A stretch of DNA of 64,000 bases from Pseudomonas sp. R5(2019) (GCF_009905435.1 NZ_JAAAMT010000011.1:81096-145095); one strand, 5' to 3'; counted from the first letter of the stretch, positions 51,113 to 59,589 are shown. Numbers and translations are program-made. The notes: generated by a model from the sequence alone, not told the origin.

Positions 51113-52079
51113 GCCCGCTGAGGCATTGTTTGATTTCCATCCCTTGGCGAATCTTTTCCCATTGATGGATGATGAGGAACTATCGGTTCTTGCTCTTGCT
51201 ATTCAAGAGAATGGGCAGCGCGAGCCGATCATTTTGTATGAGGGAAAGATTCTCGATGGAAGGAATCGCTTCCGCGCGCTGCAAGCGCTCAATCTGCCCA
51301 TTAATACACTGAACTTTGACGGCAATGATCCCGTTGGGTATGTAGCGGATCACAATCTGCATAGACGGCATTTAAAAGCAAGTCAGAGAGCAGCGGTTGC
51401 CGCTTTGTTATCTGAGTTCCCACGGGGACGAAGGCGAGTTGCGCGAGATAATAATCTGGATGAAGGCGCGGAATCTGAGGCAGACGGTGACGATATTTCA
51501 TCACTTACCCAGGAAGAAGCGGCTAATAAATTCGGAATATCCAAGCGATTAGTTGCCGCAGGGACCAAAGTAAAAAAACAAGGACATCCGGATTTAATAA
51601 ATTTAGTTAAAGATGGGAGGATGAGCATCGAGAGTGCGATGTTGGTATCCGACCTTCCAATGGACTCACAAGAGCAGGTACTGAACGGTTCTGATGAGGA
51701 TTTCAAGAAAGCCATCAAGGATGTTCGGAATAAGAGCAAACTTGGAAAATCCACCGGCAAGGGGAAAGTGGCGAACCAGGCAGCAGCGAACTCCTCGGTC
51801 ACAACGGGACCGTTGTTAATTCCGTTAGACGGTGAAGCTAGTTCTCTACCTTCCCCTGTGGCTGAACACCTCGCAGAACCCATCAAGGTGTTTTACGACT
51901 CTCTGATGCATGTAGGTGAACAGGTCGTAGCAAGTGGTTTCGACGCCGAAGAATGGTTCGTGCGGCATGGGCAACATTTGCCAGAAACTTTCTCGTCAAA
52001 GCACATGCGTGCAGCGATGTCGGCTTTGCGTGTGCTAGAGCAGCTAATCGATCTGATTCAGCAACGCGAGTCCGATTGA
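51102..52079 (+). CDS. ParB/Srx-domain DNA-binding protein
   Basis: 325 aa. The N-terminal ParB/Srx domain has HPLANLFPLMDDEELSVLALAIQENGQREPIILYEGKILDGRNRFRALQ, with the DGRNR box of the CTP-binding fold, followed by DHNLHRRHLKASQRA. A helix-turn-helix lies near EEAANKFGISKRLVAAGTKV. The last 100 residues are a separate domain. There is no ParA gene beside it, so it resembles the stand-alone ParB-like regulators of plasmids rather than a segregation ParB. Confidence 0.82.
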   Translation: MKTEPAEALFDFHPLANLFPLMDDEELSVLALAIQENGQREPIILYEGKILDGRNRFRALQALNLPINTLNFDGNDPVGYVADHNLHRRHLKASQRAAVAALLSEFPRGRRRVARDNNLDEGAESEADGDDISSLTQEEAANKFGISKRLVAAGTKVKKQGHPDLINLVKDGRMSIESAMLVSDLPMDSQEQVLNGSDEDFKKAIKDVRNKSKLGKSTGKGKVANQAAANSSVTTGPLLIPLDGEASSLPSPVAEHLAEPIKVFYDSLMHVGEQVVASGFDAEEWFVRHGQHLPETFSSKHMRAAMSALRVLEQLIDLIQQRESD

Positions 52080-52142
52080 AAGAAATGCGGGGAAATTTGT
52101 AGAAGAATTCACAGTGACGCAAAAAATATCTTTAGATATGGT

Positions 52143-52174
52143 AAAACCCTCCACATGTTGGAGGGTTTTTTTTT
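52143..52174 (+). terminator. intrinsic terminator after ParB-like gene
   Basis: AAAACCCTCCA, loop CATGT, TGGAGGGTTTT, then a long T run. Confidence 0.93.
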
Positions 52175-52322
52175 GCGGAACGATTTAAGATCAGCATTGT
52201 CGGAATTTGTGCTTACAATTTCTGTCGGAGATCGCTGAATGAATGACTCCAACACACATCCGGAAATCGCCAACAAAATGGCTCCCACGTTCTACTACGA
52301 GCCTTCACGATAGGCATACACG

Positions 52323-52862
52323 ATGCAATACATAACCGAAGATGCAAGCGGCTACCTGGTCAAGATCCTCTCTCAGGGGATCGAAAGGCATTTTCCGTTT
52401 CACGATAGTGCGAGCAGAGCAAAGGCACTGGCCGATGCGATCCTCTACCGGCACCAAGCGGTGCGCGACACAGACGACGCTCAGGGCATCCTGGATAGCC
52501 GGAGAAGCCGTTCTCGCTACCTGCCCCACAGCAACCCTAGCGGTGGGCCCAGTGCGGTATCAGGCGTAGTACTGGAGATATCGAACCGAGGCGGTCACCT
52601 ACTGCCACGGGCGACGTTCAACTGCCTGTACAGAGACGACGATGGCCAGTACCGGAAAAAATCATTTGGGATTCGCAAGCACGGCTATGTGAACGCGTTT
52701 CGGCTGGCCTTGGCTGAGCGTTCGAAATTTCTGACTACGCTCGCCTCAACGCTGTACGAAGTGCCAGTACCATTGCCCACTGAGGAGCAATACAAACTAA
52801 TCCAACAATTGGCGAGCGATATTCCGCTCCCAAAAGTGTCTGAGTCACAGCTACTTTCGTAG
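52323..52862 (+). CDS. hypothetical protein with AP2-like segment
   Basis: 179 aa. Residues about 80-135 (SGVVLEISNRGGHLLPRATF, then DDDGQYRKKSFGIRKHGYVNAFRLALAERSKF) have the three-strand-plus-helix pattern of AP2-type DNA-binding domains seen in phage and plasmid proteins. The rest is unassigned. The ribosome-binding site is weak. It is followed by a terminator. DNA binding is likely, but the role is unknown. Confidence 0.6.
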   Translation: MQYITEDASGYLVKILSQGIERHFPFHDSASRAKALADAILYRHQAVRDTDDAQGILDSRRSRSRYLPHSNPSGGPSAVSGVVLEISNRGGHLLPRATFNCLYRDDDGQYRKKSFGIRKHGYVNAFRLALAERSKFLTTLASTLYEVPVPLPTEEQYKLIQQLASDIPLPKVSESQLLS

Positions 52863-52891
52863 CGGATCCAACCAAAAAGCGGACCTCCAGC

Positions 52892-52926
52892 AACCACCCC
52901 TCCCTTCGGGCGGGGTGGTTTTTTTT
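52892..52926 (+). terminator. intrinsic terminator after the AP2-like gene
   Basis: AACCACCCC-CCC and GGG-GGGGTGGTT with a TTC loop, followed by a T run. Confidence 0.9.
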
Positions 52927-53350
52927 GCCCTTCAATCTGCTTGCACACACCTCCTTTGCCTCCATATCACGCATGACGCTACGAGTTACTCGTGGGTGCT
53001 TTTCAATCTGCGGGAAGTACACCTGCACTCCTACATGCACCTACGAGTAGCTTTACAGTGCTTTTCAATCTGATTGAGGCACACGGAATTCAGACGGCAC
53101 GCACCTGTGAGTAACCTGTAGGTCGAGACAGATCCTTTGGTTGCCACTGCCGGGTACCAGGAGTGCACCAGTGAGTTACGGATGGGTGCCGTGGGCTTGA
53201 ATCGTCTGAGCGCTTTGGCGCAGCAGATCGTCTTCTACGACCAATGCACGAGCGATATCATTTTCGCGACCACCTAAAATGGAGGCGTTTTTTTCAAAAG
53301 TTTTCGTCGTACGGGAGAGTTTTTTGGTCGGAGTAACACGGATTTAAGAC
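52927..53350. other. non-coding region with iterons, candidate origin or control region
   Basis: No credible ORF. It carries four 25-bp iterons (separate entry) and three copies of TTCAATCTG (52931, 53002, 53064), followed by an AT-rich stretch with runs of T near 53286 and 53315 just before the 53351 gene. This looks like an iteron-type origin or an autoregulated promoter. Confidence 0.5.
52975..53189 (+). repeat. four 25-bp iterons with 62/64/64-bp spacing
   Basis: Copies start at 52975, 53037, 53101 and 53165. Core: GCACC, then NNNGAGTWAC, five bases, and GGTGC. GCACC and GGTGC make each copy an imperfect palindrome. The regular 62-64 bp period (about six helix turns) places the sites on one face of the DNA. 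Confidence 0.75.
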
Positions 53351-53977
53351 ATGCTTCGGAGGCGGTTAACGCGCACAAGAGTTCTCGCGTTTGTAGCGAA
53401 TACACCGGACGTGTTAAAGAAGACATTCCCGTTACAACTACCTACGTGCGTGTTTGTAAAAAAATACAAGGAGTTTCAATTGTCAGGTGCGACGATGTTT
53501 GTCGGCGGTAAGCCCGTTTACGTGTACAGCTACAACCCGAACGCCGGGTTAAGAGCGGTTTTTCAGTACCGAAATATTCTGCCGAAATCTTCGGTAGAAG
53601 CCGAATCAATGCCTTACCTTAATGCGTGTTCATTTTTCGACTCGTATCAGCAGAGTAGAACTGTTCGTGCCCTGGCTCGGATGTTTTCCCCAATTGCGAA
53701 CCTTTGGGTGAATCGCAAGCGCAAACACCTGGAGTCGAACCTGAGCGGTTTAGCCGCATCAAGTTTCGACTGGACAAAGATTCAGATGCTCAACGTTTCC
53801 AACGCGGTTCATCTGGTCTTCATCGACTACTTGAGCAAAGACGGCGCGCATTTGGTGTACCCATCGGTGCATCTGTACGAGCGCGTACTTTCGCCGGTTG
53901 ATCTTGACAAAATTTGCACTGAACAATTCTCGCGGATGTCGGGAGAACTGGCCGTCGCCTACAAGGTTGCCGCGTGA
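53351..53977 (+). CDS. hypothetical protein downstream of iterons
   Basis: 208 aa, no family recognised. Mixed alpha/beta with many aromatic residues (KPVYVYSYNPNAGLRAVFQYR, FDWTKIQMLNVSNAVHLVFIDYL). ATG 53351 lacks a clear ribosome-binding site; an in-frame TTG at 53480 has AAGGAG 6 nt upstream and could be the true start, giving about 165 aa. Position after regularly spaced iterons makes a replication or copy-control role possible, but nothing in the protein itself shows a Rep fold. Confidence 0.6.
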   Translation: MLRRRLTRTRVLAFVANTPDVLKKTFPLQLPTCVFVKKYKEFQLSGATMFVGGKPVYVYSYNPNAGLRAVFQYRNILPKSSVEAESMPYLNACSFFDSYQQSRTVRALARMFSPIANLWVNRKRKHLESNLSGLAASSFDWTKIQMLNVSNAVHLVFIDYLSKDGAHLVYPSVHLYERVLSPVDLDKICTEQFSRMSGELAVAYKVAA

Positions 53978-54001
53978 GGCCAGGGTCTGTCCGGAGGTGC
54001 T

Positions 54002-55051
54002 ATGTCAGCGGATCGAAACAAGCGCAGGATCGAGGCATTGCGGCAGGTAGCCGCAGTGGCTTTGGTCGATGCGAGCTGGCTGGTACCAGAGCTGCTGCCC
54101 ACGGGAAAACTACGGCGTAACCGGTACTGGGCGCTCAATCCAAACCGTGGTGATAGATCGATCGGCAGTTTTTGCGTCTCGATGGATTCCGGAGGTTGGC
54201 ATGACTTTGCGACTGGTGATCGAGGTGGCGACCTCGTATCGCTGGCCGCGTTTGTCTGGGGAGTGAAGCAACTGGAGGCCGCCGAACAACTGGCCTCCAG
54301 GCTCAGGCTCTCGGTGTTCGAGGAACCATCGCACGAGTTATCCGAAGCTTCTCGCAATAAGCAGGCCGAGCGCGTGAAACAGGCCATGCTTGAGGCGGAA
54401 GAGAAGCGCAAAAAGGCCGAGTTAGAGCGCATCCAAGGTGCCAAAAGGGCGAAGAGATATGCGCTGAGGCTTTGGAACGCGAGCCCCGTTGCTTCTGACA
54501 ATCACCCGTACCTGGTGCGCAAGGGTATCTCAGCGGAAGGTGCTCGACAGAAAGGCGACATGCTCTTGCTGCCGGTCTACCGCAAAGGTGAGCTGATCAA
54601 CCTCCAGCGAATTTTCCCGGACGGCACAAAGGTCTTCCTGCGTCATGCGGAGGTCATGGGTGGGTACATTCCGATAGGGAAGCCTGTTTCTGGCGATACT
54701 CTCTTCATTTGTGAGGGATGGGCCACAGGCAAAAGCGTGTCTGCTCTACACGGCAATTCGCCGGTAATCTGCGCGCTGAACACCGAAAACCTGCTGGTAG
54801 TAACCGACTTCCTGGTTGAACGTTTCGGAGATGTGATTGATCTCGTGATAGCGCGAGACGATGACCGCAAATCCGCGGTGATTATCGATGGCGAAAAGGT
54901 GGTGAACCCCGGCAAAGCCTTTGCGGATAAAGCTGCGGAGAAGCACAAGCTACGCGTAATCGCGCCGTGCTGGCCAGCAGGAGCACCGCTTGAGCTTTCG
55001 GATTTCAATGACTTGGAGGTCTGGCAGAAGGCTAATTCGCGGGCCAATTAG
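54002..55051 (+). CDS. Toprim domain (primase-like) protein
   Basis: 349 aa, GGAGGTGCT before ATG. The N-terminal region (NRYWALNPNRGDRSIGSFCVSMDSGGWHDFATGDRGGDLVSLAAF) resembles the DNA-binding part of plasmid/phage primases. The middle (NHPYLVRKGI, LLLPVYRKGELINLQRIFPDGTKVFL) is the DUF3987/Toprim leader. The Toprim motifs are FICEGWATGKSV (Glu) and LVIARDDDRKSA (DxD-like). No helicase part is present, so it is primase- or nuclease-like only. It may prime plasmid replication or the transferred strand. Confidence 0.8.
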   Translation: MSADRNKRRIEALRQVAAVALVDASWLVPELLPTGKLRRNRYWALNPNRGDRSIGSFCVSMDSGGWHDFATGDRGGDLVSLAAFVWGVKQLEAAEQLASRLRLSVFEEPSHELSEASRNKQAERVKQAMLEAEEKRKKAELERIQGAKRAKRYALRLWNASPVASDNHPYLVRKGISAEGARQKGDMLLLPVYRKGELINLQRIFPDGTKVFLRHAEVMGGYIPIGKPVSGDTLFICEGWATGKSVSALHGNSPVICALNTENLLVVTDFLVERFGDVIDLVIARDDDRKSAVIIDGEKVVNPGKAFADKAAEKHKLRVIAPCWPAGAPLELSDFNDLEVWQKANSRAN

Positions 55052-55125
55052 CTTGAACGAGTTATGTTGGTACTGTATAACGGTAAGCGAATGCAATAGA
55101 ACTTTCTACAACGTTGGTTCTCTTT

Positions 55126-55136
55126 TCATTCTCCTT
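55126..55136 (-). promoter_or_regulatory. orphan AAGGAGAATGA box on the minus strand
   Basis: Minus-strand AAGGAGAATGAAAAGA is identical over 16 bases to the box before the CobS-like gene. It is also preceded by a hairpin (the terminator at 55142). Only a 7-codon ORF follows, so this is a leader without a gene. Confidence 0.55.
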
Positions 55137-55141
55137 ACTTA

Positions 55142-55172
55142 AAGGTCACGGTCAAACGTGGCCTTTTTTTTT
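55142..55172 (+). terminator. intrinsic terminator after the Toprim gene
   Basis: AAGGTCACG, loop GTCAAA, CGTGGCCTT (one G-T pair), then nine or more T. The remaining gap to 55386 shows no clear gene; AT-rich sequence near 55320-55350 may be the promoter of the next gene. Confidence 0.88.
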
Positions 55173-55386
55173 GTCTAAATTTCCTCCCCCTGGTGCATCT
55201 CGCACGCGCTCTCACGACTACGATGCCAATGCTCGATGCCGGGGCCCCTTGGCCTGTTAACCGCTGGTCGAACGCAGATCGAAAGTTTGGTGACGACAAG
55301 CAACATCGCACACAGCGATAGGATAAATATTTATTATGTTACTATAACTTAAGTCAGCACCGTCATGTTCTAGCGAGACTATTACC

Positions 55387-56097
55387 ATGAGCATTCCGAG
55401 AACTAAGCAAGAGGCAATTTTTTCCTATCACTACTCTATTTCTGGGGAGTGTGCGTCTATTTGTTCGGAAGGTGCCGTCTTGCATGAAATGGAGTCTTCT
55501 CTCAACAAACGAATTCTCGTCGTGCCTCCCAAGCTGGCCAAATCAGCCGAGGGCCTGGTCAATCGCCTCACGGAATTGAGCAAGGACTACTGCGCGCAGT
55601 TCGAGCGGACATCCTGGCGGTTGGTCACACCGCCGATACTGGTTCGAGAAGTGAATGCGGCCACGCTTTACCGGAACAGCGCGTTTTCCGTGTCCAAACT
55701 CAGCGAGTTCGACCGGGACTACCAGCTCAACGCCATTGGCCAGTTCTTGCACCTTGCACTTGAGCAGTGGAGCGCGCTGGAGATCGAGAATGCTCAGATC
55801 CGCACTACGCAGGCGCAGATCCTGCGTCACCAGAAGGCTGATGACCTTTACACGTTAAGGTCGTCTGGGTTTTCTTACCGGGTAAATGCAGTAACGGACG
55901 GCTTCACCGGATCGCGCACGGAGAACCTCAATCAGTTACTGGTCCTGGTAGGCCAAAGTGGAATTCCCGACATCCAGACCCGGCATGATCGGAAACAACG
56001 GGGTGCAAAAGAGAGGATTCCCCGGATTCATTTCAGCGGAGGAAGCGTGATCTCCGATAGCCAGGACCTCACCATGCTCCCGGCCACTTTGTACTGA
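55387..56097 (+). CDS. hypothetical protein
   Basis: 236 aa, family not recognised. Helical middle part (LVNRLTELSKDYCAQFERTSWRLVTPPILVREVNAATLYRNSAF), then an AQIRTTQAQILRHQKADDLYTLR coiled segment and a basic C-terminus. No signal peptide or membrane helix. The ribosome-binding site is weak. It lies between the Toprim gene and the parS pair; a replication or partition role is not supported by sequence. Confidence 0.6.
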   Translation: MSIPRTKQEAIFSYHYSISGECASICSEGAVLHEMESSLNKRILVVPPKLAKSAEGLVNRLTELSKDYCAQFERTSWRLVTPPILVREVNAATLYRNSAFSVSKLSEFDRDYQLNAIGQFLHLALEQWSALEIENAQIRTTQAQILRHQKADDLYTLRSSGFSYRVNAVTDGFTGSRTENLNQLLVLVGQSGIPDIQTRHDRKQRGAKERIPRIHFSGGSVISDSQDLTMLPATLY

Positions 56098-56224
56098 ACA
56101 TTCCCCCTGCAAAAAGATGCAAGTTTGCACCTTTGTTTGCGTCCATTCAGATATCAGGGAAACCCCGAGCAGTTCGGGGTAGTCCCGAGGCCTAAGAGCG
56201 GTCGTTGAGCTCCGGCCCCAAGAG

Positions 56225-56241
56225 CGTTTCACCGTGAAACG
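56225..56241. promoter_or_regulatory. parS-like site, copy 1
   Basis: CGTTTCACCGTGAAACG, a perfect palindrome around a central C, close to the chromosomal parS palindrome TGTTTCACGTGAAACA. It is identical to the copies at 56780 and 62707; the last lies between parA and parB. A T run follows, so it can also act as an RNA hairpin terminator. Confidence 0.85.
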
Positions 56242-56305
56242 TTTTTTAGATAAGCTCAGCACCCACTCATCTAATCCCAAGATTGCCGCAACAAGCCAAC
56301 TCCGT

Positions 56306-56707
56306 TCATTTACTGCTGCCAGGCGACGGCACTGGGGACAGGTGATGAGCGCGAATGAATGCCCCGGCACCAAACGCAAGAATCTCCGAAGGATTGGCTT
56401 CGCAGTATTTTTTAACCCACAGGGCTATACCATTTACATCGACCCGATTTGCCCCCTGACTGCCAGCAGTAATGAAACCAGAGAGCCACTGCGTGTAAGC
56501 ATTGGCCATCGTGTAGTAGGTCTTGCCGCCCGTAACGATGGCATTGGTGGGCTGGTAGTCTGAAAGCGCTAGCACGAAAGAAGCACAGGAGTCGCCACCT
56601 ATGCCATTCACGACATACTGGGGAGGTTCCACGGCCTTGGCTGCTGTGCACAGAAGCAACAGGGGAATTGTTAGCCACAGCAGTTGATCTTTGGTTACGG
56701 TGGTCAT
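56306..56707 (-). CDS. small secreted protein, hypothetical
   Basis: 133 aa from ATG 56707 (AAGGAAAACC upstream; the frame extends to 56776 without support). Signal peptide, hydrophobic LLWLTIPLLLLC, cleavage near AAKA (residue 23). The mature protein has two Cys (GDSCASFV and KKYCEANPS) and the pattern YTQWLSGFITAG then VDVNGIALWVKKYCEANP, as in small periplasmic proteins of the HdeA-like or T6-immunity-like size class. Function unknown. It is enclosed by two parS-containing direct repeats. Confidence 0.65.
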   Translation of the reverse strand: MTTVTKDQLLWLTIPLLLLCTAAKAVEPPQYVVNGIGGDSCASFVLALSDYQPTNAIVTGGKTYYTMANAYTQWLSGFITAGSQGANRVDVNGIALWVKKYCEANPSEILAFGAGAFIRAHHLSPVPSPGSSK

Positions 56708-56779
56708 TGGTTTTCCTTCACATTTCAATGGGACGGCGCGGGCCATTGATCCCAGCCTAATTATCTCACTCACCAAGAG

Positions 56780-56796
56780 CGTTTCACCGTGAAACG
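56780..56796. promoter_or_regulatory. parS-like site, copy 2
   Basis: CGTTTCACCGTGAAACG, identical to copies 1 and 3. The flanks (CAAGAG before, GTTTTTAGAT after, and ATCTAATCCCAA about 35 bp on) repeat those of copy 1, so the block was duplicated around the 56306-56707 gene. Confidence 0.85.
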
Positions 56797-56921
56797 TTTT
56801 TAGATTCGGTAGTCCCTAATCTAATCCCAATACCGTCGCTATTTCGCAAACGGACTGGTGCGAGGTATCTCCACCTTATCCGGGGATTCTGTTTATTTCC
56901 AAACAGAGGGTGAGTGAAGTA

Positions 56922-56929
56922 GGAATGAG
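56922..56929 (+). repeat. 8-bp target-site duplication, left copy
   Basis: GGAATGAG here and at 61210-61217, just outside the IS66 right end. IS66-family elements make 8-bp duplications. The left copy lies outside the group II intron, so intron plus IS66 are inside one target duplication. Confidence 0.8.
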
Positions 56930-56970
56930 GGTCGCGGTAGGGATGGCAGTTACCTGCCACCCCCCGCACA

Positions 56971-57003
56971 GATCCGTACGTGCGGAACTACCGCATACGG
57001 CTC
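56971..57003 (-). ncRNA. group II intron domain V
   Basis: Minus-strand GAGCCGTATGCGG, a short loop, then CCGCACGTACGGATC form the typical 34-nt domain V hairpin with its two-base bulge and AGC-like triad (GAGCCG). The RT reading frame ends inside it (TAG after CGTATGCGG). Confidence 0.85.
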
Positions 57004-58319
57004 CTGCCTCGGGTGTCTGACGCGAAGCGATCCTCAGGGTAAGGATGCGTATTTCTGGGTCTAGGTATGTAAAGGTCGGCAAGGCGTCCATAGCGTGACC
57101 ACTGAAGCCGGCTACGCTGGCTGCGACGTTTGAGGGCTTGCCGCCATAGACGGCACACCGCCGAACGAAAACCGCCAAGACGTATCAGGTTTCCCGGCAC
57201 GGCGTGGTAATTGAAGTAGCCCCTGACCACCCGGGTAAGCCACTGACCCACGACTTGAACAGACTCGTGGCGCCGACGTTTCAGCTCATCCCGAATGGCC
57301 AGTAGCGTCGCACGCATTCGCTTCTTGACTGTCAGTCGCAGCACTTGAAACTCACCGCGTCTGCTGACACTACAGCAGTGTGTGAAGCCCAGAAAATCGA
57401 AGGTTTCTGGTTTTCTCAAGCCTCGCTTCCTGCGATTTATCGCAGCGAAACGACCGAACTCAATCAACCGTGTCTTCGAAGCGTTGAGTGACAGACCGAA
57501 CCTGGCCAACCGCTCCTGCAATTGCTCCGAGAACTGCTGAGCCTGTGATTTTGTCCTGAAACCCACCACGCTGTCGTCCGCGTAACGCACAACAATTACA
57601 TCGCCACTGGCATGCCGCTGGCGCCACTGCCTTGCCCACAAATCCAGCACGTAGTGAAGATAGATGTTCGCCAGCAATGGCGATATCACTGCGCCTTGGG
57701 GAGTACCCTTGGTTGCAGCCACCCTACGACCGTCCTCCATAACTCCCGCCTGAAGCCATTTGCAGATAAGCCCAAGCAGGCGCCGATCTGCAATCCGGTG
57801 TCCCAGAAACATCAGCATCCATTCATGGTCGATCTCGTCAAAGAACGACGTGATATCCGCATCCAATATCCAGTTCACCTTCTGGCTCTTCAGCGCGACC
57901 GTCAACGCATCCAACGCATCGTGCTGGCTGCGCCCCGGCCGAAACCCATACGAGAATCCCAGGAAGTCCTCTTCATAGATCGCATTCAGAACGGTAACGA
58001 CCGCCTGCTGTACGATCTTGTCCTCCAAAGAGGCAATGCCCAGCGGGCGCTGCCTGCCATCGGCTTTGGGGATGTAGACCCGCCGCGACGGCGTTGCCCG
58101 ATAGGCTCCACGGTGGAGCCTTTCGTGCAAATTGGTTACCCGCTGGAGAAGACCTTCCTCATATCCTCGCCACGACATGCCGTCCACGCCCACCGCTGCA
58201 TCGCGGCGCAGGGCATAGAAGCTCTGCGCCAATAACTGCGGTGTGATGTGGTGCAGCAATGCCGTGAACTGCATGCCCTTGTTCCTGCGGGCTGCTTCAC
58301 GTACACCTTCAAGTCCCAT
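56988..58319 (-). CDS. ltrA: group II intron reverse transcriptase/maturase
   Basis: 443 aa from ATG 58319 (open frame continues to 58784, but that part overlaps the intron RNA domains and is Pro/Gly/Ser-rich, unlike RT). RT motifs: RRVYIPKADGRQRPLGI, GFRPGRSQHDAL, LDADITSFFDEIDH, GTPQGAVISPLLANIYLHY, and the catalytic YADD in VVRYADDSVVGF. The maturase X region is DFLGFTHCCSVSRRGEF onward, then GYFNYHAVPGN. No HNH endonuclease is visible, as in bacterial class C/D introns. It helps splicing and retrohoming of its host intron. The stop codon lies in domain V. Confidence 0.9.
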   Translation of the reverse strand: MGLEGVREAARRNKGMQFTALLHHITPQLLAQSFYALRRDAAVGVDGMSWRGYEEGLLQRVTNLHERLHRGAYRATPSRRVYIPKADGRQRPLGIASLEDKIVQQAVVTVLNAIYEEDFLGFSYGFRPGRSQHDALDALTVALKSQKVNWILDADITSFFDEIDHEWMLMFLGHRIADRRLLGLICKWLQAGVMEDGRRVAATKGTPQGAVISPLLANIYLHYVLDLWARQWRQRHASGDVIVVRYADDSVVGFRTKSQAQQFSEQLQERLARFGLSLNASKTRLIEFGRFAAINRRKRGLRKPETFDFLGFTHCCSVSRRGEFQVLRLTVKKRMRATLLAIRDELKRRRHESVQVVGQWLTRVVRGYFNYHAVPGNLIRLGGFRSAVCRLWRQALKRRSQRSRLQWSRYGRLADLYIPRPRNTHPYPEDRFASDTRGRSRMR

Positions 58320-58877
58320 CGACGCGCAGCTGATCCGGCTCAGTGTCCGGGGCGCGGGAGGCCTGTTGGTGTTTCCCTTGGCTACGCCCCTTTCCTCCAC
58401 TATCTCCGCCGGGCCAGGCCCTTTGTTCGATGGCTTCTCAGGTACTACGGACGTATCCGACTTCTCAGCGACGTGAACAGCAGGGTTACGGCTTTTGGCC
58501 TTTCCTGCTCCGCCCGGTGCTAGCGCAACGGGCGCCGCTGAGATCTCCCAGTTTCTGTGCGAAGGACTTCCCGACGTGCACAGGGTCTCCGACCGCGCGG
58601 GATCAGAGCATGACTGGCGTATAACGCCATGCTCCGTATTGCCTTCTGCTTCGCTTAACAGCATCGGCATCCCGAATTCCTGATTACGCGGCTCAATGGC
58701 TGGCCCATCGGTTTCCCCTGTCAACGCTTCACCCTGCACCTCGCGGTGCAACGTGCATGACTCGGGGTCTGGTTGATTCGCCATTTCTTACCAGTATCGA
58801 ACTTTCATCGACTATCCTCCGCCAGCTTTAACTGGCGCTCTAAGCGTCCAGCCAACACACCTTCCGAACTCCAGCAT

Positions 58878-58925
58878 TAAGGGCGATGGTGTCCGCGTAT
58901 TTTTAAGCGGACGCAATAGCCCTTA
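58878..58925. repeat. nested inverted repeats upstream of tnpA
   Basis: TAAGGGC (58878) with GCCCTTA (58919), and inside them GTCCGC (58891) with GCGGAC (58907). The hairpin stands 15 bp before tnpA and could block readthrough or translation, as seen before transposase genes of several IS. Confidence 0.6.
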
Positions 58926-58939
58926 ACGTCAGGATTTCC

Positions 58940-59257
58940 ATGCGCCAACGAAGCTCTTACCCGAAACCCTTCAAGGCCCAGGTTGTTCAGGAATGCCTGC
59001 AACCGGGCGCAACCCTATCCAGCGTTGCCATCAGCCACGGCATCAACGCCAACGTGATCCGCAAGTGGCTACCGCTTTACCGAGACCAGCCGCCAGCGGC
59101 GTTGCCGGCTTTCGTTCCGTTGAGAGCCAAGCCCAAACGGCAGGAGGAAGCATTGGCGATTATTGAGCTGTCGCTTGGCGAGCAATCGATCACAGTGAAA
59201 TGGCCAACTTCCGATCCTGACGGCTGCGCCCACTTTGTCCGTGGACTCACTCAATGA
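58940..59257 (+). CDS. tnpA: IS66-family accessory protein TnpA
   Basis: 105 aa. The N-terminal helix-turn-helix (YPKPFKAQVVQECLQPGATLSSVAISHGINANVIRKWL) is the IS3/IS66 TnpA pattern. Its role in IS66 transposition is accessory. Its TGA overlaps the ATG of tnpB. Confidence 0.92.
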   Translation: MRQRSSYPKPFKAQVVQECLQPGATLSSVAISHGINANVIRKWLPLYRDQPPAALPAFVPLRAKPKRQEEALAIIELSLGEQSITVKWPTSDPDGCAHFVRGLTQ

Positions 59258-59589
59258 TTCGTATCGATGCCATCTGGCTCGCCACCGAGCCCATGGACAT
59301 GCGTGCCGGCACTGAAACTGCGCTGGCCAGGGTGATTGCGGTGTTCGGTGCGGCGAAGCCGCACTGCGCTTATCTGTTTGCCAATCGCCGCGCCACTCGC
59401 ATGAAAGTTCTGGTGCATGACGGGTTTGGCGTTTGGCTGGCTGCACGCCGGTTGAACCAAGGCAAGTTTCACTGGCCAGGCATTCGACAAGGCTGCGAGA
59501 TGGAGCTGGATACCGAGCAACTTCAGGCCTTGGTGCTCGGCCTACCTTGGCAACGCGTTGGAGCTGGCGGTGCAATCACACTGCTTTAA
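59254..59589 (+). CDS. tnpB: IS66 TnpB (Orf2-like) accessory protein
   Basis: 111 aa. IDAIWLATEPMDMRAGTETALARV, then AYLFANRRATRMKVLVHDGFGVWLAARRLNQGKFHW is the IS66 Orf2 (TnpB) pattern. Essential for IS66 transposition in studied cases. Start overlaps tnpA. Confidence 0.94.
   Translation: MIRIDAIWLATEPMDMRAGTETALARVIAVFGAAKPHCAYLFANRRATRMKVLVHDGFGVWLAARRLNQGKFHWPGIRQGCEMELDTEQLQALVLGLPWQRVGAGGAITLL

Larger units (their letters stand above)
56931..58840 (-). mobile_element. group II intron with reverse transcriptase/maturase, inserted in the IS66 left end
   Basis: About 1.91 kb, minus strand. The proposed 5' end is GAGCGCC (58840), close to the usual GUGYG start. Domain V is at 56971-57003, then a domain VI stem, and the 3' end is ...CGCGAC (56931), obeying the terminal AY rule. 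The boundaries were set by matching the interrupted IS66 inverted repeat: base 56930 (G) plus TAAGCGTCC from 58841 rebuild GTAAGCGTCC. Domains I-III occupy roughly 58330-58840. A class needs structure modelling. Confidence 0.75.

Noticed and set aside
56225..56796. parS palindromes as simple terminators only
   Set aside because: They do have T runs, but identical 17-bp copies, one between parA and parB, are better explained as ParB sites.
58320..58784. N-terminal 155-residue extension of the maturase
   Set aside because: It overlaps the intron domains I-III and is low-complexity, without RT or X similarity; treated as read-open ribozyme sequence.
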